From positions 59,866,327 through 59,930,326 of the forward strand of contig OY829539.1 in NCBI GenBank assembly GCA_963691705.1: DNA of 64,000 nt, given 5' to 3'. Made by a program: the position numbers and the translations under genes. A model generated the notes under the pieces. That model saw only the letters and a program-made list of their open reading frames with translations, had not been told where the DNA came from and made no database searches. Of the stretch, positions 54,660-64,000 are shown piece after piece. The DNA comes from Viola odorata. Taxonomy: Eukaryota > Streptophyta > Magnoliopsida > Malpighiales > Violaceae. Within the stretch, counting starts at the first letter, position 1, and every line of letters begins with the position of its first letter.

Positions 54660-57208
54660 TCAGTCTCCAGCAGGTAGGTTGTGGATTGCATCAATGGTGT
54701 TAGTTATCCTCCATTCAATGTCCTCCTTGTACTCATTCCTTATTCTCACACACTCTTCTTCCTCCATTTTTGTCAACTTGCTGAAATTTGTCACTGGCAG
54801 ACTCTTTCCCAGGCCTGGGAAAGAGTACTTCGGGTAATCTGATAAATTTTTCAGCTCCATGTTAGGGGCCTGCAAAATTGAAGAGAGGAGCTTATTGTGA
54901 GTCACTGGTGGTTCTAAAATCTTAGGAGCATCAGTTCAAGGTTTAGAAACACCAGTCTCAGTCACAGCATCATTATTTTCTTCGTTCATATCCAAACCTT
55001 TCTCCATCTCAAGCATTTTTGGCTTGTCAATATTTCTGCTAACAACACACTCCAAGGGGTCAGTAGCAATTAATTCATGAGTATTATAAGCATCGGGATC
55101 AATAATATCTATGCAATTAACACTGTGCATGTCATCAGGAAATCTCATGGCATCATACATATTAAATTTAATAATTTCACCACAAAATTCCAATGTCAAA
55201 CTCCCTCCAGCCACATCAATCATTGCCCTTGCTGTCCTCAAGAATGGTCTACCCAGCAGTATCTCTGTAGATTTTGTTGAATGCTCATTATCCATATCTA
55301 CAACATAGAAGTCAGCTGGAAAAACAAAATCATTCACTTGAACTAGCACATCCTCAATGACTCCTACAGGGTATATAATTGATCTATCAGCTAATTGAAT
55401 TACAACCATTGTCTCTTTCAATTCACCGATATTCAGAGTCTTAAAAACAGTTAATGACAACATTAATCCCAGCGCCAAGATCGCATAGCGCCTTCTCAAT
55501 GGACTACTCTCCAATTTTGCAAGGAATCACAAAGGTTCCTCCATTCTTGCATTTGTTAGGCAATTTCTTTTGAAAAACAGCAGACACATTCTCATTCAAG
55601 TTGACCCTTTCTATACCTGAAAGCTTCTTTTTATTAGTGCATAAATCTTTAAGGAACTTGGCATATTTGGGCACTTGCGCTATCATATCAAGTAAAGGAA
55701 TATTAATGGCTACTTTTCGAAATATATCTAAAATAGCCTGCTCTTCCTTTGCCTTCTTGGACTTTTCAGCCCTTTTGGGAAAAGGAAGAGGGATTACCTG
55801 ATTTTCCTTTCTTGACAACGTCTCTGGAACTGGTTTTTCAGAAATTACCTTCATTTCTGGTTCAAATTCTGGTGGAGGTGGAACTGCCTCTGGTTGACTC
55901 TTCCCCAAGCCTGTGGACGAGTCCGCTATGTCTGGAATTTTTGTTCCACTTCTTAATGTCATGGAACTGACATTATGTATAGGGTTGTCCACAGTAGTTG
56001 ATGGTAACCGTCCTCCCTGCCCTTGTTTACTGAGTTTCATCTCCCCTAACTCCCTTTGTAAGGTAGCAATACTGGCTTGGGTAGCTTGCATAAACTGCTT
56101 AAGCATATCCTCCATTGGGACTCCAGTGAGCTGTAGGGGTTGTTGTGGGGCTGGAAGTTGTGGTACATTGGGTCTAGGCACGAAGTTTTGTAGGTTCATA
56201 GGTGGTGGTTGTTGCTGGGCATGGTATTGAACCGTGGTGTTGGAGCTTGTGTTTCCTCTCCAACCAGGATTGTTATTATACTGAGTTTGGTTTTATTCAG
56301 GCTTGTGGGGTGGATACCTACCATACTGCTGTTGATACTGCAATACCGAATTAACCTCTTCGGGTGTTCCTTTGTTCAAGATGCATTCATCTGTATGGTG
56401 TCCTTGTTGCCCGCACATACCACATATCATGGTCGACTGTACCTACTGTACCTGTGATTGTCCTACACAAAACTTATCCAAACGATCAGAAAGTTCATCC
56501 ATTTTAGTTTCAAGTGCAGAAACATTACCTGTAGGATTTTCTCTTTCGCTTGACTCATTAAGCTCGCTATTTTCAGCCAAGATCTTAAGCAATTGATTCG
56601 CCTTCGTGAGGGTGCAATCTTGTAACGCTCCTCCAGCAGCTCCATCTACAACTAGCTTGTCTCTAACACATAAACCATCGTAGAAGTATTGCACCTGGTT
56701 CCAATCAGAAACTCCATGGTTTGGGCAGATTTCTAATAGGTTCCTGAAGCGTTGATAATACTCCCCAAAACTCTCACTGCTTGATGGACACTATATTCTT
56801 CCTGGCATTTCCAGCCTTACTAGAGGACCAAAATTTGTTGAGAAAGGTGCTCAACATTTGTTGCCATGTGTTAATCGAGTTATGCGGTAAGCTTAGGAAC
56901 CAATTCCTAGTTTTATCCTCTAGGGTCCATGGAAAAGCTCGGAGTTTGGCTCGGTTGATGTCAACTCGAGGGGGTTTGTGAGTGTCACATTCCCAATGGA
57001 GATATTGCAGATGCTTGAATGGGTTCTCACTAGACAAACCGTAGAACTTCTTAAGGTTATGGATCATGTTTGGTTTTAGGTTCCAGTCATGCTCTACGGG
57101 CGGATATTGGACACAAAAGTGTGTGTCCGGTGGTGGTCCCTCACTGTTTCGCTGCCTAAAGATCTGCTCTAGAGGAGGAGGTGGTGGTGGTGGAGGTGGC
57201 TGGTCCAT
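54660..57208 (-). pseudogene. El4 gag-protease and RT leader, broken
   Basis: gag starts at ATG 57208 (MDQPPPPPPPPPLEQ), with KLRAFPWTLEDKTRNWFLSL; a one-base loss near 56772 shifts the frame. It goes on with EYYQRFRNLLEICPNHGVSD and the zinc knuckle CGMCGQQGHHTDEC, a TAA near 56295 (PE-stop-NQT), then a P/Q-rich part and VPKYAKFLKDLCTNKKKLSG. Protease: a TAG at 55504-55506 precedes CDLGAGIN, then a frameshift, then DFYVVDMDNEH and ILLGRPFLRTARAMIDV (to 54936). The frame 54905-54660 carries the usual RT leader (LKNLSDYPKYSFPGLGKSLP, EECVRIRNEYKEDIEWRI) and stops before any RT motif. Confidence 0.8.
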
Positions 57209-57440
57209 TTCTCATTCGAAAAGAGGGTTTTCTCTTACTGCTGCTGATGAACTTTCCCCCAGGCCTGTGGAAAAGTCTGTTGACTGCGAAAAACTGTTTT
57301 AAGAACCAATTTCTTCAGATTCTGTCCTCTGCCTTTCTGCTCGCTGCTTCTATTTTTGTCAACTCTGGGTTGTATGGAAGTAATGGCAGTCGGGAGGACC
57401 TGGTCATAAAACAAGAAAATTAAAATTAGTACCGAAGAAA

Positions 57441-57458
57441 TCCCCGGCAACGGCGCCA
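57441..57458 (-). other. El4 primer-binding site (tRNA-Asp type)
   Basis: Perfect TGGCGCCGTTGCCGGGGA on the - strand, 5 bp from the 5' LTR. Confidence 0.9.
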
Positions 57459-57463
57459 AAATT

Positions 57464-58817
57464 TGATGGGTGCCGAAACCAACAAAAATAAATCATACAA
57501 TTCACCATGCACAATTAATTAAAACTATAGCAAGTGGTAAAAGGATCGAACCACAGGAATTTCTGGACAATAATAATTTCTGTTAAAAGACCAAAATTGT
57601 AACAGTGGTAAAAACCAATGAGTGAGATTTTTGTGTTGCAATTAAATTAATAAACAGAGAGAATAAAAACAGTAAATAAATGATGATAAGATGAACTCAA
57701 ATGGTGGTAAATTCCCGATAAAGACTCTTTTCGGGTCACGATTCATAAATGTCGATCATTGATGCAAGTGTTTTCAAAACCAAATTTAATAGAAAAGCTA
57801 TAGAGACCTCTGAGTCTCCTGCTCTCCTCCTACTCAAGATTCGTAAGGCGGTACTCCTACTAGGATCCCTAACCGTTCAATAACTTTAAGGCGGTACTCC
57901 TAATAAAGTTTAATTGAAGGGTTGATTAAACACGGGGAGAAACCTTTCCCGATCTAGAAGAGAATTTCTTCTACTCCTATAAACCGGATTTTACCTTTTT
58001 CTAATTAGATCTTACACTAATTAGTTACCTACAGATTCCTATCAACGATGTAGAATCCAACGTTTCTAAGAAAAGATGTAATCATTCATATTTAAAATCA
58101 AGTTAGCTACTCTTAATCAAAACATGAACAAATTGACATTTAAATAAAAAGAATAGAAATACAAACTTGGATTTTATGAAGCCTAATTTGATCTCACAAC
58201 AAACGAATCATGACCCTAGAGCCTCTACCAAGAATAGATAAATTAGCTAGAACAAGACATAATTAATTCAAACAAGTATTGTGCATGAATTAATTAAATC
58301 TAGGAATAAAGAAGAAAAGAATAATATAGATAGAAATCCTAGAACCAGTAGCCGTCCAAAATCCCCCAAGGAAGAAGAGATCTCCTTTTTGTTATGTGCT
58401 AGGTCCTTTTAAATCAAATCCTAGTCTAACTAAAAATCCTAGAAGATAGGATTTTTAACTAATTAATAAAACAATTATTTAAAGTTTTGGTTTCAACTAA
58501 TTACAAAGCTTCTTTTGCAATCCCAGTACGTGTCTCTCTCTTCTCACCATGGGCCCAAGCCCATTGGCTGCTTGTTAAATATTTGCTTGGCTGCCAAAAT
58601 TCTTTTCAGCACGAACATATTCAAGAGGGAGCTACTGCCTCTTTTCTTGTCTTTTCATTTTATTTCAAGCTTATACCAATTTCAGCTCCTTTTCAATATT
58701 TAGGCTTTGTAACCTACTCTCTGCAAAAAGAAGTGAAAAGTACACACAATCAGTGGAATCACCATCTAAAATAACAAGAAAAGATGGCGATAAATTCAGC
58801 ATATTAGCACTCAATCA
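57464..58817 (-). repeat. El4 5' LTR
   Basis: 1354 bp, nearly identical to 50463-51813 (extra AAT unit near 58262). Confidence 0.93.
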
Positions 58818-58900
58818 AGCCTCAACTATGCCCGAGTGCCCATAGTGTGGGAAAGATGATTCGATGCTTTGCTTCACATCAGGGGAGATGTGGTTACCAC
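58818..58900 (-). CDS. Second lipase, exon A, upstream piece
   Basis: Acceptor TGTCTGCAG, then GNHISPDVKQSIESSFPHYG, HSGIVEA up to the El4 insertion. The frame joins 50457 downward once one target copy is removed. Confidence 0.75.
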
Positions 58901-60169
58901 TGCAGACAGACATAAAATAAGTTCTAGCTATGACTGAAAAATCCTGACAATCGGCAATCTATAAAAGATGAGGTATCCCTGGTGGTGGACAAAGCAAGGA
59001 ATTTAGCAAAGACTGCCGAAGTTGTGATGCCAGTATGGTAATTATTATTTCATAACTCAAGTGGTTCACATACAAATGTAGAAGTGGTATGCATTCTTCT
59101 CCCAATTTCTCTTCTTTTTTTCTTTCTTTTGCTCCATAAAGTTCAAGAAGTCGAAGCAGAAGACCAAATTTTTGCTGCAGTAGTATGCCAGTTTACAAAC
59201 TAAATCATACTAAAAATATTCTACAATCCAACCATGGACCTGTAGCAGTTCATAGCAGGCAAATGAGAAAAAAGTAAAAAGAAGCTCCATAGCCTATAAC
59301 AAACCAATACTAATGACTTGTTTTCAGTCGTACAATAAAAATTGGAAAACAAACACTGCAATTTTCTCTTCTTTTCTTTTCTTTCACTCTTTCTTTTTAC
59401 TTTGATCGGCAGTGATGTGATAGAGATCGGAATGGCAGCGGGTGGTGGAGCGGACGGTTGGGATGTGGCTGTGATTTAATGGTTTTGATGGAGGTCTATC
59501 GTGGCAGTGGCGGTTTGGTTGATTGGGCAATCGGGAGGAAAATCAGAGATGGGGATTTGGGTCTGTTTCGGTGATGATGTTGATGGAATTTTGGTGGGCT
59601 GCCGGGTCGGGTTCGAGGCGCGGTGATGGGTCGTTTGGTGGATGCCGACAGTGGGTGATGGCGGTGATGTGGGTTGGTGCCGGCGGTGGAGGATGGCAGT
59701 TTGGTGTTGGTTGGGGCTGCTGTCGGTGGCAATTGAGGTAGAGGAGATGGGTGGATCGTGGTGGTGATGGGTTTGGTTCGGGTATGTGACAGGTTTTACG
59801 TAGCCCAAAAAAACGTGTCATCATTCTAGGTACATCATGATATACCCAAGTTTTACTCGCAAGCCTGTGTTTTTTCATGTCAGTCCACATTCATTATCCA
59901 ATCCATAACGTATTTACGTATAGCTTGTCAATAATTATATACAAGTTGAGCATGAATTGGAAAATCTGACTGATTCGATTTCATTTAAACTAACACATCC
60001 GATCTGATCTAAATTGTATTTGATGAAATTACGAATAAAGAGTAGAAGATTTGATAAATTTTGAATCCAATCCGATATTATTCGAAAATTTGAGATATCT
60101 AAATAAATTTCGAATTTAAATTTTTATCTCTTAATTTTACTTTTTTTTCCTTGCTATTTACTCCACTTA
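58901..60169. other. Probable intron or intergenic DNA with a G-skewed block
   Basis: Upstream of exon A I find no further lipase exon. 59415-59790 is strikingly G-rich on the + strand (GGTGATGGCGGTGATGTGGG), giving P/H/T-rich frames on the - strand that look like composition artefacts. The rest is AT-rich. Confidence 0.4.
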
Positions 60170-60177
60170 TTAGGTTG

Positions 60178-61319
60178 TAGGGATGGCAATTGGGCAGGTA
60201 TAGAGCGGGTAAGTACTATCCATACCTGCACCCGCAAATTTGCGGGTAATCCATACCTGCACCCGCATCCATATGGAGCGGGTAAGAGAAGAACAATTAT
60301 ACCCGCGGATACCCGCAAATTTGGTTGAATTTCAAATTTTAATTAAATTAATATAAAAAATTATAATTAGATAATGATAAAAAAAAATTGATTCATATGT
60401 ATGTAATAATAATTTGATTTTATAAGGTAGATAAATAGATATGGATCAATTTTTGCCACCACATCCATTTTACATTACATGTACGTTAGAATTTAAATGA
60501 AATGACAAGCCTTATTGTCCTCTCTAACTCTTAGGCTCGCTAAGATCCATCTCAACCTCTCATCTAAATTGAGATATTTGTTATTTGGACATTTTTTTTT
60601 TCGTATCGGAACTAGTTCATTATTATTTCACTTTCACTAGTGGTTTAAAATAAATTTTGTAATGATAAGTAAATATTTTTACGTAAAAATTACGAGGAGT
60701 GTTAGGAACCACCACTCTAACCGTTGTTTATTTAACATTCATCATTTAGTGCTTTTCTTTTTAATAACGTGTTTTTCCTAAATATGCAACTTAAACCACG
60801 TCTAAAATATAAGAAAATTGTCCAACTATATAGTTCTTTCCTATTTACATGAATTTAATTCCAATTGGAAAATTGCACCAACATATAGTTTTTCATAATT
60901 ACATGAATTTAATTCCAATCGGAAAACAATGCACCAATCTTATAGGGTGCAATTAGTGGGTATTTTTAATTTTTAATTTAAATTAAATTAGTCAAATTGT
61001 GACAAATTGATTTAATTGGACATATGGTGCTGAGACTAAACTGCATATTCTAAACAAGCATACGTACCAAACTATGAGTTTTGCAAAACTTCTATTTTCT
61101 TATTGAATTAATTACATATTAAAATTATATATATATATATATATAGTGTGTGTGGGTATTGGAACAGGTAAGCACTATCCATACCCACATCCATACTCGC
61201 ATTTTGCAGGTGCGGGTATATCCATACCCGCAAAATACCCACAATATGCGGGTAATACCCACCCACAATTGCTGGTATTGGACGGATATCCATATCCGCG
61301 GGTAGAATTTCCATCCCTA
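60178..61319. mobile_element. Non-autonomous hAT element
   Basis: 1142 bp; ends TAGGGATGGCAATT and (right end reversed) TAGGGATGGAAATT; exact 8-bp TSD TTAGGTTG (60170-60177 and 61320-61327). Both ends are full of short ACCCGCA/TGCGGGT repeats. No coding capacity. Ac-like termini. Confidence 0.92.
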
Positions 61320-61327
61320 TTAGGTTG

Positions 61328-61985
61328 TAATACTGTTTGAATGCCTTGTTAAATTGCACAAGGGAGAGATCAACCAAACGTTTAAAAAATAGGTCTAAAA
61401 TTAGTAAAATTTGCCTTTTTTACATAAAATTATTATAAAAGTTTAAATTTATCCAAAAAATTCGACTGATCTGATCCGAAATAGTCGGATTACAATCGGA
61501 TTAGGGTCATGTTCAGAGAGCTCAGATTACTGCCGATAAAATTTAATCCGAACTTGTTGAAATCTGACCGAATTATCCTATTGCACACCCCTAATTATAT
61601 ATTGATAAGGTAGATAAATTTTAGAATTTGAAAATATTATCCACTTAGTTACCTAATGGATCAACTCCGAGGCAATTCGCCTACATGTAACCTCTCATTA
61701 ATTACGTAATATGATTTATTGGTTGATTGATGTTTATGGATACAGTAACCTGGAAAGCCATAACCAGTGTATAATTTTTCGTAGCCATGAGCAGTACTTT
61801 CTTTAAAACGAAAAAAATTAGAGAGTAATTAAAGTTTTTAGATTGTGGTGCGATAATTAAGGGAGAACAGACGACGTGTAAGCTCATTATTGATTGAGTG
61901 ACTTAACAAGGCATGCGTACTAAACTAAAACACATGGATTATGATATAATTATTTCTAGTAGTCCTAAATTATGGATCTAGTGAA
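61328..61985. other. Intergenic, no gene seen
   Basis: AT-rich; short frames without coding character. Confidence 0.4.
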
Positions 61986-62415
61986 CACTAAAAAAAATAG
62001 GCATTTACTGATAGGAAAATTTTCGATCTTAAATTTTGACAATTTTTCATGGAATTCTGTTGAAAAAATGAAAACAATTTTTTCCTTTTATGCGGAAAAA
62101 AGTTTTAGTGACGAATTTTAATGTTTGGCGATGAAAAAAGCCGTCGAAAATGCTAAATATTTTCGAGGGAAAGCTACGTCAAAAAATATGTGCAACACCT
62201 TATATAATTTTGTCGGAGTTTATTTGCCACGCCAACTCTGTTGAAACGCACTCGAAAACTCATTTCGTCAATATTTTTGGTCAGAATGGAGGGGTTTCTA
62301 CGAACTTTTTATGATGACATATTTCCGTCAAAAATCCGTTGAAAATGGCCATTTTTTTTACGAAAATGACTTTGTTTTCGAATAAAATTACCGTTGGAAT
62401 GAGGCAGATTTTGTG
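61986..62415. mobile_element. Possible CACTA-like non-autonomous element
   Basis: Begins CACTAAAAAAAATAGGCATT. Internal words CCGTCGAAAATGC, CCGTCAAAAATCCG and CGTTGAAAATGG resemble CACTA subterminal repeats. The right end ATTTTGTGGTAGAA would be a mutated complement of CACTA. The 3-bp target duplication is not clear. Confidence 0.4.
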
Positions 62416-62996
62416 GTAGAAAGTTACCCAAATTCAAATTCAGGATATACTTGAAAAAGCTCAAATTAGTGGAAGTAAAAGAAGCAAAAGCTTTCTCTCT
62501 TACTCGCATACATTCTTTTTTTCCATCTCATCGCATTTATAAAAATTGTCCAATTAATAAAATCATATCACGTCATTAATAAATAGTTATTTATATGTAA
62601 ATGGGTTTTTTAAAAGTTCATCCACCATTATATAAAGATCGAATCAGGTAAACGACCTCTAATGTAAAGGATGAAAATCCAATTAAAAAAAAACATATAT
62701 GTGAATGTATATTAATTGAGCACATGTTTATACATGCACGAAGGCAAATTAAGATACTATTTACTATTAAGACAAGGAGCAGTGGTCTTATAAATTAATT
62801 AATAAGGTTATCCCTTCAAATTATATATATTGTTGTTATAATCTCACTTATCAACCACTACTCACTCTTTCTTTGTTTCTTCCATAATTCCTTGTTTTCT
62901 TGTTCCCTCTTTCTGCGAAACATGAAAAAGAAAGAAATGAAACCTGTAAGTGTTCAATCCTTTCTTCCATTATTATTTTGGATTGTAACCAAGAGT
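62416..62996. other. Intergenic with a possible small first exon
   Basis: AT-rich. A TATATATATT at 62822-62831, ATG at 62922 (MKKKEMKP) and a good donor CCTGTAAGTG near 62946 could be a gene start. Nothing else supports it. Confidence 0.25.
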
Positions 62997-63004
62997 AGTA
63001 TTAT

Positions 63005-63489
63005 CAGGATGGATCCAGGAATTATTTCTAGGGGGTGGGGGTTCGGGGGCAGCGCCCCTGAATTATTATTTTTTGAATATTTTAAAGGGAAAGCAAGCGA
63101 GCTGAACGAAAAATTGAACAAATGCTTAAGAGTATTAGTATTCGTCACTAAATAACAAATATTTAGATAAACTTAACAAAAAGATAAATAAGAAGACAAT
63201 ATAGAAAAAAATTAATTATACATTAGAATTCATACAATATACGTACTTCTTATAATTATTCTCTACGAGTTTTCATTTTTTGAAATCCTTGTATGATTCT
63301 CTCATTTTCTACACTATCAAAAATATCTTTTTCAACAAAAGTAATCAAACAATCATTAATAATTATAAACATATATAAAAATGTATAAAAATATACCTAA
63401 AAAAAATCTATACAGGAGCATACATACATATAATAAATAAAAAATTGGATTGAGCCAGGTGGGCTTGTCCCTTAGTAGATCCGGCACTG
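63005..63489. mobile_element. Non-autonomous hAT element, same family as 49268-49838
   Basis: 485 bp; ends CAGGATGGATCCAGG and (right end reversed) CAGTGCCGGATCTAC; exact 8-bp TSD AGTATTAT (62997-63004 and 63490-63497). Shares its left 60-100 bp with the reversed right end of the lipase-intron copy. No coding capacity. Confidence 0.9.
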
Positions 63490-63497
63490 AGTATTAT

Positions 63498-64000
63498 AAT
63501 GTATTGTATGTACATAAATGTACACAATAAAATACAAATAAAAATATATTAAGAATGCCCAAATTGGTGCCTTCTGACGTGTCGTTCAAAGGAAGCATGC
63601 AATTAATTAATATGTTACATCATTATTATTATAGAGTATATAGCCACAAGCTTCATGAAAAAATATGGCAATTACTAACAATTCATTCAAACATATATAT
63701 AGTACCGTATCCTAAATTTGACCCTCTCATCTTCAACCTTAACACGATTTTGGTTTGCAAACAGAAATGAGTGTAATGCGGACTAAAATAAAATGATCAA
63801 AAACAAGACCTACAAATTAGTAAATGTAAAACCCTATAGTAGTATATATTAATAGAGATGAGCGTTTAATTTGGTCATGATTACATCGGTACGTACCTTG
63901 ATTACAATCTAAGTACGTAGTTTCCTTTATCTCATCTTATGGAAGCACACGAACACCTTCATTTTATGTTGCTTCTTGCGAAGATAAATTAGGAAGTGCC
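63498..64000. other. Intergenic, no gene seen
   Basis: AT-rich to the window edge. Confidence 0.4.

Larger units (their letters stand above)
50463..58817 (-). mobile_element. El4: Athila derivative inserted in a lipase exon
   Basis: 8355 bp; LTRs 50463-51813 and 57464-58817; flanking 5-mers AGTCT (50458-50462) and AGCCT (58818-58822), one mismatch. On the - strand: primer site, gag, protease, a stub of the RT leader, then no RT or integrase, an N-terminal ORF3 remnant, spacer with two hairpin/purine-tract modules, 3' LTR. The LTRs differ at about 14 positions plus one 3-bp indel by eye, about 1 percent, so insertion was recent relative to the others. LTR sequence is a different subfamily from El1-El3 and lacks their dispersed palindromes. 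Confidence 0.93.
47983..58900 (-). pseudogene. 3' exons of a large class-3 lipase gene (At3g07400-like), split by El4
   Basis: Exons on the - strand: A 58900-58818 plus 50462-50412 (split by El4), B 50062-49941, C 49103-49006, D 48903-48743, E 48503-48122, F 48028-47983. All introns are GT-AG and the frames join. Exon A reads GNHISPDVKQSIESSFPHYG and HSGIVEA-ARDLYTQIEGN. Exon B holds the lipase elbow RIVGHSLGGAIAAMLGLR. C to F give LKHQYPILHVFAFGPLPCVD, the helical LRLLAAAIMVLALDSK region, LPGLVIHMVPQARN, FFKDLVVSPYMFLAHLPWG and end KVLEAHSV. This resembles the C-terminal part of the roughly 1000-residue plant class-3 lipases such as Arabidopsis At3g07400 (from memory). The 5' exons are not seen up to 64000. 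The 8.4-kb El4 in exon A should block the full product. Confidence 0.8.

Noticed and set aside
59476..59890. Proline/histidine-rich - strand frames
   Set aside because: They follow from a G-skewed simple-sequence block and show no domain or start context.
61122..61145. (TA)n microsatellite as a functional site
   Set aside because: Simple AT repeat inside the hAT element 60178-61319; no further support.
1..64000. tRNA, rRNA genes or CRISPR arrays
   Set aside because: No cloverleaf, rRNA core or regular spacer-repeat pattern recognised. The tRNA-like words are retroelement primer sites.

Overview
The window is plant nuclear DNA, most likely from a eudicot with a repeat-rich genome (inference). 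It is AT-rich and consists mainly of nested Ty3/gypsy LTR retrotransposons and small DNA transposons. Intron-containing host genes are visible only as islands between them. I see no rRNA, tRNA or CRISPR array, and nothing bacterial or organellar. The species cannot be fixed from the sequence.

Layout. (1) 1-13555 is the 3' half of an Athila-type element on the + strand (integrase C-terminus, third ORF, 3' LTR). It is interrupted by a non-autonomous Athila-like element on the - strand (El1, 103-7138). (2) 13556-13888 is an RRM-coding fragment cut by that 3' LTR. (3) 14442-15622 is a non-autonomous hAT element carrying a piece of an ATL-type RING-H2 gene. (4) 15889-32390 is a class-3 lipase gene (DAD1/PLA1-like, - strand). 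A 15-kb Tat-lineage element (16058-31078, TSD CCCTT) splits it near its 3' end. The Tat element itself carries a second non-autonomous Athila-like element (El2, 19568-26059, TSD AGGTG) and a solo LTR (27089-27720, TSD CTAGG). (5) 32659-33720 is an AT-rich block bounded by inverted repeats. (6) 34941-35919 is a second gene-carrying hAT element, with an ARM-repeat exon. (7) 35958-46297 is a solo LTR flanked by a 44-bp duplication. It is interrupted by a gag-protease Athila derivative (El3, 37409-45624, TSD TACTC) and by a Stowaway MITE. (8) 47983-58900 holds the 3' exons of a second, unrelated class-3 lipase gene. One exon is split by another Athila derivative (El4, 50463-58817) and one intron holds a hAT MITE. 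(9) 59000-64000 is intergenic, with two more hAT elements and a probable CACTA-like element.

No transposon here looks autonomous. The Athila derivatives El1-El4 lack reverse transcriptase, RNase H and the integrase core. The Tat element has decayed coding regions and only about 33 bp of 3' LTR. The many exact target-site duplications allow the insertion order to be read.

The most unusual signals are four. All five Athila-type elements share a two-module arrangement: a 7-8 bp stem with an AGGR tetraloop placed just upstream of a GTGTGGGGA purine tract, once next to the 3' LTR and again about 1.5-1.6 kb upstream, with compensatory stem changes. Four of these elements also carry a dispersed 12-14 bp near-palindrome in dozens of copies. 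El1 and El2 share an unrecognised acidic ORF in place of gag-pol. The solo LTR at 35958-46297 abuts an exact 44-bp duplication instead of the usual 5 bp.
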